DNA of 11,163 nucleotides from DATACN01 sp038215095. GTDB lineage: Bacteria; Actinomycetota; Thermoleophilia; Solirubrobacterales; Thermoleophilaceae. How positions within the stretch are numbered: position 1 is the stretch's first letter; each line of letters begins with the position of its first letter. Below the pieces are notes generated by a model. It ran no database searches and had not been told where the DNA came from. It was given only the letters and a program-made list of their open reading frames with translations. Shown here one piece after another: positions 1 through 7,017 of the stretch. The stretch covers positions 1 to 11,163 of the forward strand of contig JBBQRG010000086.1 of the NCBI GenBank assembly GCA_038215095.1. The letters run 5' to 3'. Both the position numbers and the translations under genes were made by a program.

Positions 1-1489
1 GAACGCCGAGCCCCATCTCGGCCACGCGTACACCACGATCGCCGCCGACGTGCTGGCCCGCCACATGCGCCAGCGCGGCGAGGACGTGTTCTTCCTCACC
101 GGCACCGACGAGCACGGCGAGCCCGTGACCCAGGCGGCCGAGAAGCTCGGCATCACGCCACGCGAGCTGGGCGACCGCAACGCGGTGCACTTCCGCGAGC
201 TGGCGGCGAAGGTGAACGCGACCAACGACTTCTTCATCCGCACCACCGACCCCGAGCACGAGGCAGTCGTCGCGGAGGTGGTGCAGCGCATCTACGACAA
301 CGGCCACGTGTACGAGGGCACCTACGAGGGCTGGTACTGCCCGCGCTGCGCCGACTTCAAGACCGACGGCGAGCTGGTTGACGGTGACAAGTGCCCGATC
401 CACCTGATCGTGCTCGAGCGCGAGAAGGAGGACAACTGGTTCTTCAGGCTGTCGAGCTTCCAGGAGCAGCTCGAGAAGCTCTACGAGGCGCGCCCCGACT
501 TCGTGGTGCCGGAGATCCGCTACAACGAGGCCCTCTCGTTCATCAAGGGCGGCCTGCGCGACGTGTCCCTCTCCCGCGCGCGCCTCAAGTGGGGCGTGCC
601 GGTGCCGTGGGACCCGAGCCAGGTGATCTACGTCTGGATCGACGCGCTGCTGAACTACTACTCGGCGCTCTCATACGCGCGCAAGGGCGAGGACCTCACC
701 AGCCGCTTCTGGCCCGTGGACGTGCACCTGCTGGGCAAGGACATCCTGAAGTTCCACGCCGTGATCTGGCCGGCCATGCTGCTGGCCGCGGACATCGAGC
801 TGCCGAAGCGCGAGGGCATCCACGGCTTCCTGCTGCTGGGCGAGCACAAGATGTCGAAGTCGCTCGGCAACGTGATCGACCCGTTCCAGGTCGTCGACCT
901 CTACGGCGCCGACGCGCTGCGCTTCTACGCGCTGCGCGAGGTGCGCTTCGGCCAGGACGGCGAGGTGTCGCCCGAGGGCTTCGAGAGGCGTTACACGAGC
1001 GAGCTCGCAAACGAGTACGGGAATCTCGCCAGCCGCACGCTGGCGATGATCGAGCGCTACCGCGACGGCGTGGTGCCGCGGGCACCGGCCTCGGACGAGC
1101 TGGCCGCGCGCTTCGAGGGATTGGCCGAGGGCGTGCGCGCCCACATCGACGTGGTCGACCTGACCGGCGCGCTCGACGAGATCTGGCAGCGGGTCAAGCT
1201 GCTCAACGGCTACGTGCAGGACGAGGCCCCCTGGCAGCTCTCGAAGGACGAGGCGCAGGCGGAGCGGCTCGACAGCGTGCTGAGCGGGCTGGCCGAGGGG
1301 CTGCGCGTGGTGTCGGTGCTGCTGCTGCCGTTCCTGCCCGACGCGGCCGAGAAGCTGCTTGCCGCGCTCGGCGCGGCCGACCTCACGCTCGAGTCGGCGC
1401 GCTTCGGCGCCGAGGACGGCGGTTCCAGGATCGGCGAGCTGGGCCAGCTGTTCCCTCGCGTCGAGCCCCCCGAGGCATCGGCCGCCTGA
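1..1489 (+). CDS. metG: Methionyl-tRNA synthetase (5' end cut by window)
   Basis: This class I aminoacyl-tRNA synthetase charges tRNA-Met with methionine in the cytoplasm. The open frame runs from base 2 to a TGA at 1487-1489 and shows 495 residues. The family without the C-terminal tRNA-binding domain is about 510-520 long, so only some 15 N-terminal residues are missing. Visible residues 5-8 are HLGH, the ATP-binding HIGH signature. KMSKS is at 283-287. A zinc knuckle is formed by C113, C116, C131 and H134, with His replacing the usual fourth Cys. The FFRLS segment after the knuckle and the KWGVPVPWDP and WIDALLNYY segments are typical of the family. The C-terminal third is the helical anticodon-binding domain, and there is no EMAP/Trbp111-like extension. 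The gene ends 2 bases before the tatD start, so the two are almost certainly co-transcribed. Confidence 0.97.
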   Translation, partial: NAEPHLGHAYTTIAADVLARHMRQRGEDVFFLTGTDEHGEPVTQAAEKLGITPRELGDRNAVHFRELAAKVNATNDFFIRTTDPEHEAVVAEVVQRIYDNGHVYEGTYEGWYCPRCADFKTDGELVDGDKCPIHLIVLEREKEDNWFFRLSSFQEQLEKLYEARPDFVVPEIRYNEALSFIKGGLRDVSLSRARLKWGVPVPWDPSQVIYVWIDALLNYYSALSYARKGEDLTSRFWPVDVHLLGKDILKFHAVIWPAMLLAADIELPKREGIHGFLLLGEHKMSKSLGNVIDPFQVVDLYGADALRFYALREVRFGQDGEVSPEGFERRYTSELANEYGNLASRTLAMIERYRDGVVPRAPASDELAARFEGLAEGVRAHIDVVDLTGALDEIWQRVKLLNGYVQDEAPWQLSKDEAQAERLDSVLSGLAEGLRVVSVLLLPFLPDAAEKLLAALGAADLTLESARFGAEDGGSRIGELGQLFPRVEPPEASAA

Positions 1490-1491
1490 CG

Positions 1492-2241
1492 GTGGTCGAC
1501 ACCCACTGCCACCTGGACGCCTGCGAGCCGCCCGATGCCGAGCTGGTGGCGAGCGCCGGCGACGAGGGCGTCAGCCGCCTGGCCACGGTGGGCACCGACC
1601 CGGACTCGGTGCAGCGCGCGCTGGCGGCGGCCGACGCGCACGAGTCGGTGGTGGCCATCGTGGGTCGCCACCCGCACGCGACCGAGGGCTTCGGCGAGGC
1701 GGACATCGAGCCGCTTGAGCGGGCGGCAGCGCACCCACGCGCGCGGGCCATCGGGGAGACCGGCCTCGACTACTACCGCGACAACGCGCCGCGAGACGAC
1801 CAACGGCGGGCCTTCGAGCTGCAGATCGGCCTGGCCCACCGCATTCGCCTGCCGCTGGTGATCCATACGCGCGCCGCCGAGGAGGACACGTTCGCGATCC
1901 TGCGCGACCAGGCGGAGGGTCTCACCGTGGTGCTGCACTGTTTCTCGGCTCCCGGCCGTGTCGACGAATGCGTCGAGCGCGGCTACATGTGCTCCTTCGC
2001 CGGCAACGTGACCTACGGCAGCGCCGAGGATCTCCAGCGCGCTGCGGCCGCGCTGCCCGACGAGCTGCTGCTGGTGGAGACCGACTCGCCCTACCTCGCG
2101 CCGAAGCCCGTGCGCGGCAAGCCGAACCAGCCGGCGAACGTGGTGCACACGGCGCGCTTCGTGGCCGAGCTGCGCGGCGTGTCCTACGAGCGGCTGGAGG
2201 AGGTCGTGGAGGCGAACGCCGCGCGGGTGTTCGGCTGGTGA
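1492..2241 (+). CDS. tatD: TatD-family metal-dependent hydrolase / DNase
   Basis: This is a TatD-type TIM-barrel hydrolase of 249 residues, the normal length. Family members are Mg-dependent 3'-5' DNases or RNA-processing and D-aminoacyl-related hydrolases; the physiological substrate here is unknown. All expected metal ligands are visible: H5 and H7 (VDTHCHLD), E89 (GETGLDYY), H125 (VIHTR), H149 (LHCFS) and D198 (ETDSPYL). The family tail motif APKPVRGKPNQPANV is also present. The GTG at 1492 is chosen because it lies directly before the conserved VDTHCHLD, is the first usable start after the metG stop, and gives the standard N-terminus. No strong Shine-Dalgarno is seen, so coupling to metG translation is likely. 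The stop overlaps the start of rsmA by 4 bases (GTGA). In mycobacteria and streptomycetes rpfB usually sits between these two genes; here it is absent. Confidence 0.96.
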   Translation: MVDTHCHLDACEPPDAELVASAGDEGVSRLATVGTDPDSVQRALAAADAHESVVAIVGRHPHATEGFGEADIEPLERAAAHPRARAIGETGLDYYRDNAPRDDQRRAFELQIGLAHRIRLPLVIHTRAAEEDTFAILRDQAEGLTVVLHCFSAPGRVDECVERGYMCSFAGNVTYGSAEDLQRAAAALPDELLLVETDSPYLAPKPVRGKPNQPANVVHTARFVAELRGVSYERLEEVVEANAARVFGW

Positions 2242-3095
2242 GCCGGGAGCCGCGCCAGGCCAGCCTGCGGCGGCTGCGCTCGTTCGAGGTGCGGCCGAAC
2301 CGCGAGCTCGGCCAGAACTTCCTGATCGACGACAACCTGCTCGACGTGATCGGCTCGGCGGCCGAGCTGCACCGGCGCGACGTCGTGCTCGAGGTGGGCG
2401 GCGGCCTCGGCGTGCTGTCCGAGTACCTGGCGCCGCGCGTGCGCCACCTGCACGTCGTCGAGGTGGACCACAAGCTGAGCGGGCCGCTGGAGGAGGCGCT
2501 CGCTCCGTTCGGCAACGCCACGCTCCACATCGCCGACGCCGTGCACATGGACTACGGCACGCTCGAGCCGCCGCCGGTCAAGGTCGTGGCGAACCTGCCC
2601 TACGGCGTGGCGGCCACCGTGCTGCTGAAGTCGGTGGAGGAGCTGCCGCGCGCCACGACGTGGGTGGCGATGGTGCAGCGCGAGGTGGCCGAGCGGCTGG
2701 CGGCTGGCCCGGGCTCGAAGACCTACGGCGCGACCTCCGTGCTGGCCCAGCTGTCGTGTGAGGTGCGCCTGCTGCGCCGCGTGCCGCGCACGGTCTTCCA
2801 TCCGGAGCCGAAGGTGGAGTCGGCGCTGGTGCTGATGCACAGGCACGCGCCCACGCCCGACCCCGCGGTCAGGGCGCTCGTGCACGCCGGCTTCGCGCAC
2901 CGGCGCAAGGCGCTGTCGGGCTCGCTGGCGCTGGCGGACGGGGCGCCCGACGGGCTGCGCCAGGCCGTGCGCGGCGCGCTCGAGGAGCTCGGCCACCCCG
3001 CCGACGCCCGCGCCGAGCGCCTGCCGCCGGGCGACTGGCAGCGGCTGGCGGAGCTGGCCGGCAGCGAGCTGCTCCCGCCACCGCGCTCGCGATGA
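2238..3095 (+). CDS. rsmA: 16S rRNA dimethyladenosine transferase (RsmA/KsgA)
   Basis: This S-adenosylmethionine-dependent enzyme dimethylates the two adjacent adenines in helix 45 of 16S rRNA during small-subunit maturation. It is 285 residues long, within the family range. Motifs in order: the N-terminal RPNRELGQNFLID substrate segment; the SAM-binding glycine motif EVGGGLGVL; the acidic ribose-binding VVEVDHKL; the ADAVHMDYG adenine pocket; the catalytic NLPY (VVANLPYGVAATVL); the MVQREVAERLAA helix; and FHPEPKVESALV. The small helical C-terminal domain follows. The GTG start at 2238 overlaps the tatD TGA as GTGA and places MSREPRQASL before the conserved block. The TGA at 3093-3095 in turn overlaps the ispE ATG. 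Loss of KsgA classically gives kasugamycin resistance in other bacteria. Confidence 0.97.
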   Translation: MSREPRQASLRRLRSFEVRPNRELGQNFLIDDNLLDVIGSAAELHRRDVVLEVGGGLGVLSEYLAPRVRHLHVVEVDHKLSGPLEEALAPFGNATLHIADAVHMDYGTLEPPPVKVVANLPYGVAATVLLKSVEELPRATTWVAMVQREVAERLAAGPGSKTYGATSVLAQLSCEVRLLRRVPRTVFHPEPKVESALVLMHRHAPTPDPAVRALVHAGFAHRRKALSGSLALADGAPDGLRQAVRGALEELGHPADARAERLPPGDWQRLAELAGSELLPPPRSR

Positions 3096-3925
3096 TCGCC
3101 GAGCGGGCCCCCGCCAAGCTCAACCTCGTGCTGCGCGTGGGCCGGCCGCAGCCGGACGGACTGCACCCAATCTGCTCGCTGTTCGCCTCGATCGACCTGG
3201 AGGACGAGCTGGAGCTGGAAGCGCTCGAGGGCGGAGAGCGCGATGAGGTCGAGTGCCCGGGCGTGCCGGCGCCGAACCTCGCCCAGGCCGCGCTCGGCGC
3301 CCTGCGCGAGCGGCTCGGGCACGACGGCCTGCCCCCGCTTCGGCTGGTCATCCGCAAGCGCATACCGGTGGCCGCCGGACTGGGCGGCGGCAGCGCCGAC
3401 GCGGCAGCCGCGCTGCGCGCCGCCAACCGGCTGGCCGGCGAGCCGCTCGGCACCGGCGACTTGCGCGAGCTGGCCGCGGGCCTGGGCTCCGACGTGCCGA
3501 GCCAGGTCGAGCCGCGCCACGCGCTCGTGCAGGGCACGGGCGAGCAGGTCGAGCCGCTCGAGCTGCCGGCGCTTCACGCGCTGCTCGTGCCCGCCGCCGA
3601 GGGACTCTCGACGGCCGCCGTCTACGCCGAGCTCGACCGGCTGGGCGGCGGCCGCGAGCGGCTCGACCCGGAGCCGCTGCGCAAGCTCGCCGACGGCACT
3701 CCGGAGGAGCTGGCGGCGGCGGTCGAGAACGACCTTCAGCCGGCTGCGCTGTCGCTGCGCCCGGAGCTCTCCCGGACCCTCGAGACCCTCCGCTCGGCGG
3801 GGGCCGTCGCTGCCGCGGTGAGCGGCTCCGGCCCGACCTGCTTCGGCCTCTTCGCCGACGCCGCGGCGGCCGAGCGCGCGGCCGCCGCGCTGCACGGCTC
3901 GCTGCCGGTGGGGCTGCGCTCGTGA
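3092..3925 (+). CDS. ispE: 4-diphosphocytidyl-2-C-methyl-D-erythritol kinase
   Basis: IspE is a GHMP kinase that phosphorylates the 2-hydroxyl of CDP-methylerythritol in the non-mevalonate (MEP) route to IPP and DMAPP, the precursors of undecaprenyl phosphate and quinone tails. The protein has 277 residues, a normal length. Visible signatures are A8-K9-L-N with the catalytic Lys9, PDGLH at 21-25, the ATP-binding glycine loop PVAAGLGGGSADA at 92-104, catalytic Asp134 in GSDVPS, and the third GHMP motif SGSGPT at 244-249. The usual GADVPFF sequence after the Asp is replaced by SDVPSQV, a mild departure. The ATG at 3092 overlaps the rsmA stop (ATGA). The ksgA-ispE pairing is common in actinobacteria. 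The stop overlaps the GTG of the next gene (GTGA), so the isoprenoid kinase and the membrane protein behind it are probably translated in a coupled way. Confidence 0.96.
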   Translation: MIAERAPAKLNLVLRVGRPQPDGLHPICSLFASIDLEDELELEALEGGERDEVECPGVPAPNLAQAALGALRERLGHDGLPPLRLVIRKRIPVAAGLGGGSADAAAALRAANRLAGEPLGTGDLRELAAGLGSDVPSQVEPRHALVQGTGEQVEPLELPALHALLVPAAEGLSTAAVYAELDRLGGGRERLDPEPLRKLADGTPEELAAAVENDLQPAALSLRPELSRTLETLRSAGAVAAAVSGSGPTCFGLFADAAAAERAAAALHGSLPVGLRS

Positions 3926-5493
3926 GCCCCGCGCACATCGCCGCCGCCGTGCTGGCCGTGCTGCTCGCCGGCTTCGCGATCTGGCGCCGGCGGCAGCTCC
4001 CCGGCGAACGGGTGTTGCTCGCTCTGGCCGCCGCGGCCGCGCTGGCCGTCTATGCGAGCGGGCTGCTCTCGCTGCTGCCCGACCCGAAGAAGGCGATCGT
4101 TGACATCGCCCATGCGCTGGGCCCGTGGACCTACGCGCTCGTCGGCGTGTTCGCCTTCCTCGAGACCGGCGCCTTCGTCGGGCTCATCGCCCCGGGCGAG
4201 ACGGTGGTGATGGCGGGAGGCGTGATCGCGGGGCAGGGGGAGATCTCGCTGCTGCCGCTGATCGGCGTGGTCTGGACCTGCGCGGTGCTGGGCGACACGA
4301 CGAGCTTCTTCATCGGCCGCCGCCTCGGCCGCCGCTTCCTAGAACGCCACGGGCCCAAGGTGAACATCACGCCGCAGCGCCTGGAGCAGGTCGAGGGCTA
4401 CTTCGAGCGCCACGGCGGCAAGACGATCCTGATCGGCCGTTTCATCGGCCTGGTTCGCGCGCTAGCGCCGTTCGTGGCGGGCTCGTCCGGCTTCGCCTAC
4501 CGGCGCTTCATCCCGTACAGCATCGTGGGCACGGGGCTCTGGGCCACGCTCTTCTGCGTCCTCGGCGACGTCTTTTGGAAGTCCTTCGACCGGGTCGCCG
4601 GCCTGGCCGGCCAGGCGCTGCTCGGGTTCGCGATCGTCGTGACGGTGGTCGTCGCGATCGTCTGGGTGGTCCGGCGGCTGCGCGACGCCGAGCAACGGCG
4701 CCGCATCGGCGAGTGGCTCGATCGGCAGGAGCGCAAGCGCGTTGTGGGCCCGCCCCTGGCCGCCGCGCGCGTCGTGGTGCGCGGGGTCGGCCGGCCGCTG
4801 GGGCGCCTGTTCGCCCCCGAGCCGCTCGAGCTGACCACGGTCCTGGCGGTGGCCGGGGTGGGCGCCTACGCCTGCGCGCTCAACGCGTTCGAGGTCGGGC
4901 GCAATGCGGGCCCGAGCGTGCTCGACCGGCGTGCCCTCGACCTGGCCGAGCGGCTGGACTCGACGGCCCTGGTGGACATCGCGAAGGTCGTGACCGCCTT
5001 CGGGACCTTCCCGAGCGTGGCGACGCTCGTGCTCATCACCGCGGTCGTGCTCGCTTCAAGGGGCCGCCGCGCCGAGCCCGTCGCGCTCGTGGTCGGGTTC
5101 CTGCTCGTGTACCTGGGGGTGCAGTTGATGAAGGCGGGCTTCGACCGCCCGCGCCCCGCCGACCCGCTCGTGGCCACCAGGGGGTCGGCATTCCCGAGCG
5201 GCCACGCCGCGTACTCCACCGCCTGGGTCGCGGCCGCCGTGGCGGTGTGGTCGTGGCTGGGCCTGGCGGGGCGCGCGTCGCTCGTTCTGGCCGCGGTCGC
5301 GGCGTCCGCTGCGATCGGCCTGTCGCGCGTCTACCTCGAGGTCCACTGGCTGTCCGACGTGGTCGCCGGGTGGGGCCTCGGCGCCGCGATCTTCGGCCTG
5401 ATGGCCGCGATCGCGCTGATCGTCACGCACATTCGCCACAATGCACACCCGTGGACCTCAACTTCTCCACAGTCCAGGTCACCCTCGCCGTAG
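3922..5493 (+). CDS. DedA-PAP2 fusion membrane protein (putative lipid-carrier flippase/phosphatase)
   Basis: This 523-residue multi-spanning membrane protein has two recognisable domains. Residues about 65-250 are a DedA (SNARE-associated/VTT) domain. It has E81 and E93 twelve residues apart (FLETGAF, APGET) and R173 and R179 six apart (GRFIGLVRALAP), matching the spacing of residues reported as essential in E. coli YqjA/YghB. Residues about 300-505 are a PAP2 phosphatase with a complete active site: K404 to R411-P412 (KAGFDRPRP), PSGH at 425-428, and SR at 468-469 with H475 and D479 (SRVYLEVHWLSD). An Arg-rich linker (about 251-298) joins them and is probably cytoplasmic. N-terminal hydrophobic stretches lie at 5-20 and 31-52. 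The GTG start overlaps the ispE stop, with SD-like GGTGGGG at 3907-3913. DedA proteins of the UptA type return undecaprenyl phosphate to the cytoplasmic leaflet, and PAP2 enzymes of the PgpB type make it from the pyrophosphate, so a recycling role is inferred. General phospholipid phosphatase activity is the alternative. Confidence 0.9.
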   Translation: MSPAHIAAAVLAVLLAGFAIWRRRQLPGERVLLALAAAAALAVYASGLLSLLPDPKKAIVDIAHALGPWTYALVGVFAFLETGAFVGLIAPGETVVMAGGVIAGQGEISLLPLIGVVWTCAVLGDTTSFFIGRRLGRRFLERHGPKVNITPQRLEQVEGYFERHGGKTILIGRFIGLVRALAPFVAGSSGFAYRRFIPYSIVGTGLWATLFCVLGDVFWKSFDRVAGLAGQALLGFAIVVTVVVAIVWVVRRLRDAEQRRRIGEWLDRQERKRVVGPPLAAARVVVRGVGRPLGRLFAPEPLELTTVLAVAGVGAYACALNAFEVGRNAGPSVLDRRALDLAERLDSTALVDIAKVVTAFGTFPSVATLVLITAVVLASRGRRAEPVALVVGFLLVYLGVQLMKAGFDRPRPADPLVATRGSAFPSGHAAYSTAWVAAAVAVWSWLGLAGRASLVLAAVAASAAIGLSRVYLEVHWLSDVVAGWGLGAAIFGLMAAIALIVTHIRHNAHPWTSTSPQSRSPSP

Positions 5494-5675
5494 CGGCGGG
5501 AGTCGTCGGCGCGGCATGGCTGTCGCTGATCGTGGCTCCGGCCTGGCGCTGCTACGGCCGCCTGTGGGAGAAGATTGCGGCCGGCTTCCTCACCCTCTTC
5601 ATCCTCGCGACGCTGCTGGGCCTCGGCACCGGGATCGGCCTTGCCGTCGTGTGGACGTATGACCAGTACGCCTAG
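5451..5675 (+). CDS. Small two-helix membrane protein, unknown function
   Basis: I do not recognise this 74-residue protein. It has two hydrophobic segments, about 8-30 and 42-68, separated by a short basic loop WRCYGRLWEK at 32-41. By the positive-inside rule this predicts a hairpin with both ends outside. The second helix is glycine-rich (GLGTGIG, 57-63), a pattern compatible with close helix packing. The GTG at 5451 is the only start near the open frame's conserved-looking part. It lies 43 bases inside the preceding DedA-PAP2 gene, and no Shine-Dalgarno is visible. In the overlap this frame shows the C/G-ending codons expected in a GC-rich genome better than the DedA-PAP2 frame, whose tail there is Ser/Pro-rich. 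That supports the ORF being real. Its end overlaps the next gene by 17 bases. It may be an accessory subunit of the upstream membrane protein, but only position suggests this. Confidence 0.68.
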   Translation: MDLNFSTVQVTLAVAAGVVGAAWLSLIVAPAWRCYGRLWEKIAAGFLTLFILATLLGLGTGIGLAVVWTYDQYA

Positions 5676-6891
5676 CCGCGCGCTGGGTCTCGACGCTCTC
5701 GCAGAAGTCTCCGGGGCGGTCGAGTCCGGCGCCGGTCTACCGGAGGTTGCGCGCGCCGCGGGCCGCGCCATCGACTCGAGCGTGATCGTGCTCGACGTGT
5801 CCGCGAGCGTGCTGGCCGTTGCCTGCGCGTCGCCCGACGACGAGCGCGCCGTCATGGCCGGCGAGTCCGGCGCGCAGTCGGTGGAGCTGCGCGTTGCCGA
5901 CACCCCCGTCGGCGAGCTGCGCTACCGCCCGCGGGGCGAGCCGGAGCCCGTGCTGCTGCGCCTGGTGGCGAACCTGATCGCCCTCGAGCTCGAGCGCTCG
6001 AAGGCGCCCGCACGGGCCAGCGAGGCCGCCGTGCGCGACTTCATCTCCGACGTGCTCGCCCGCAAGGTCACCGACCGCGAGAACATCCTCGCCCGCGGCG
6101 AGGAGCTGGGAGCGGACCTGAGCGCGGGCGCCTCGGTTGTGGTCGCGCGCGCTCGTCCGCACGTGCCCGCCGACGGCGACTGGCGCGCCCGTCTCCTGAC
6201 GGTCGCGGAACGCGGCGTTCGCGCTGTCGAGCGCACCTGCATGGCCGCCTTGGTCGACATGGGCTGGACCGGCCCCGAGCGCGAGCTGGTGGTCCTCGTG
6301 CCCGGCGCCGGCGCAGAGCCGGGCATCCGCGCGGTGGCCGCGATCCTCCGCGAGCTCGAGCAGGGCTTGCCTGGCTTCCAGCTCACCGCGGCCCGCAGCC
6401 GCCCCACGCCCGACCCGGCCGACCTGCACCGCGCCGGAGCCGAGGCGCTGCTGGCGGCGAACGTCGCGGAGGCGCGCGGCCTCGTGACGCTCTCCTTCGA
6501 GGAGACCGGCGCCTACCGCCTCCTGCTCCCCGCCATGAGCGAGGACCCCGGCGAGCTGCGCGGCTTCTTCGACGAGACCGTCGCCCCGCTGGTGGAGTAC
6601 GACGAGCAGTACGAGACCGAGCTGGTCCGCACGCTCGAGAGCTTCCTCGACGCCGACGGCAACGTGGCCCGAACGGCCGAGAAGCTCTTCACCCACCGCC
6701 ACACGATCCGCTACCGCCTGGACCGCGTCCGCGAGTTGAGCGGCCTGGACGTGTCCTCAACCGACGGCCGCGAGCGCCTCTCCCTGGGCCTGAAGGCAAT
6801 GAGGGTCCTGGGAATAGTCCCGCCCGGCGGCCCGGCCCGAGAGCGCGGAGCGGAGGGCGGCCGAGTGCCGAGGGACTCGAAGGACCGCTAG
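5659..6891 (+). CDS. PucR/CdaR-family transcriptional regulator
   Basis: This is a 410-residue regulator of the PucR/CdaR type. The C-terminal part, about 320-383, is the family helix-turn-helix (HTH_30): TLESFLDADGNVARTAEKL, then HRHTIRYRLDRV, then the RERLSLGLKAMRVL helix. Residues about 155-285 fit the CdaR GGDEF-like middle domain, without a GGDEF signature and so without expected cyclase activity. Residues about 15-112 look like a small GAF-like sensory domain (SSVIVLDVSASVLAVA, then VELRVADTPVGELRY). The ligand cannot be read from sequence; family members sense purine or sugar-acid metabolites. The ATG at 5659 lies 17 bases inside the small membrane gene, so this regulator sits at the end of the metG-led unit. 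The last 25 or so residues, after RVLGIVPP, form a Gly/Arg/Pro-rich tail outside the family fold, with less GC-biased codons (ATA, AGG, GGA, CGA). Confidence 0.88.
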   Translation: MTSTPSRALGLDALAEVSGAVESGAGLPEVARAAGRAIDSSVIVLDVSASVLAVACASPDDERAVMAGESGAQSVELRVADTPVGELRYRPRGEPEPVLLRLVANLIALELERSKAPARASEAAVRDFISDVLARKVTDRENILARGEELGADLSAGASVVVARARPHVPADGDWRARLLTVAERGVRAVERTCMAALVDMGWTGPERELVVLVPGAGAEPGIRAVAAILRELEQGLPGFQLTAARSRPTPDPADLHRAGAEALLAANVAEARGLVTLSFEETGAYRLLLPAMSEDPGELRGFFDETVAPLVEYDEQYETELVRTLESFLDADGNVARTAEKLFTHRHTIRYRLDRVRELSGLDVSSTDGRERLSLGLKAMRVLGIVPPGGPARERGAEGGRVPRDSKDR

Positions 6892-6903
6892 GCGCCGACG
6901 AGG

Positions 6904-6975
6904 CTGAGGAGCCAGGAGTCGAACCTGATCTTCGAGGACCAAAACCTCGCGTGCTTCCAGTTACACCACTCCTCA
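6904..6975 (-). tRNA. tRNA-Gln (anticodon UUG)
   Basis: Read on the minus strand, the 72 bases fold as a complete cloverleaf. The acceptor stem TGAGGAG pairs with CTCCTCA, giving the U1-A72 pair typical of tRNA-Gln, and the discriminator base is G. The D arm is GTG/CAC around TAACTGGAAG. The anticodon stem CGAGG/CCTCG encloses loop TTTTGGT, so the anticodon is TTG (reads CAA). The T arm is TCAGG/CCTGG around TTCGACT, with one G-U pair. The 3' CCA is not encoded (CCT follows the discriminator base), so it must be added by the nucleotidyltransferase. The gene faces backwards between the regulator and glmU, and the long plus-strand genes on both sides are antisense to it. A tRNA-Gln beside glmU is a familiar actinobacterial arrangement. 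Confidence 0.95.
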
Positions 6976-6986
6976 ACGACGCTTGG

Positions 6987-6992
6987 AGGATA
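6987..6992 (-). promoter_or_regulatory. Candidate -10 element for tRNA-Gln
   Basis: On the minus strand these bases read TATCCT, a TANNNT-type -10 box. It would place transcription start about 5 bases before the mature tRNA 5' end at 6975, a plausible short leader. No convincing TTGACA-like -35 is seen 16-19 bases upstream. The assignment rests on position and on the AT content of this spot in a very GC-rich region. Confidence 0.35.
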
Positions 6993-7011
6993 AGCCGCGT
7001 CCGGGCGCCGC

Positions 7012-7017
7012 TAGGCT
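7012..7017 (+). promoter_or_regulatory. Candidate -10 element for glmU
   Basis: TAGGCT fits the TANNNT -10 pattern and ends 9 bases before the glmU ATG at 7027. This would give a leaderless or nearly leaderless mRNA, as is common in actinobacteria and in keeping with the lack of a correctly spaced Shine-Dalgarno. There is no good -35. The same TAG is the in-frame stop that closes the glmU frame upstream, so ATG 7027 is the first possible start. glmU could instead be read through from the upstream operon. Confidence 0.25.

Noticed and set aside
2723..3895. Long minus-strand open frame (390 codons) across rsmA and ispE, and similar long minus-strand frames at 1210-2148 and 5737-6702
   Set aside because: Shadows of GC-rich coding sequence; low-complexity Arg/Ala/Gly/His-rich translations without domains, antisense to clearly recognised genes.
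3253..3921. Upstream extension of the DedA-PAP2 frame through ispE
   Set aside because: The translation is Arg/Ala-rich shadow sequence; the membrane-protein-like sequence begins at the GTG overlapping the ispE stop.
4601..4616. Perfect 16-base palindrome GCCTGGCCGGCCAGGC
   Set aside because: Lies inside the DedA coding region, encodes ordinary hydrophobic sequence, and about one such palindrome is expected by chance in 11 kb at this GC content.
5441..5662. Alternative ATG-started 73-codon frame overlapping the small membrane gene
   Set aside because: Its translation is Arg/His/Pro-rich without hydrophobic segments, whereas the frame starting at GTG 5451 gives a clean two-helix membrane protein with the genome's codon bias.
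6865..6885. CGAGT/ACTCG inverted repeat near the end of the regulator gene as a terminator
   Set aside because: Only five base pairs with an 8-base loop, no T-run on either strand, and inside coding sequence.
6985..6990. GGAGGA as Shine-Dalgarno for glmU
   Set aside because: It is 36 bases upstream of the ATG, with an in-frame TAG at 7012 and no start codon at the proper distance.
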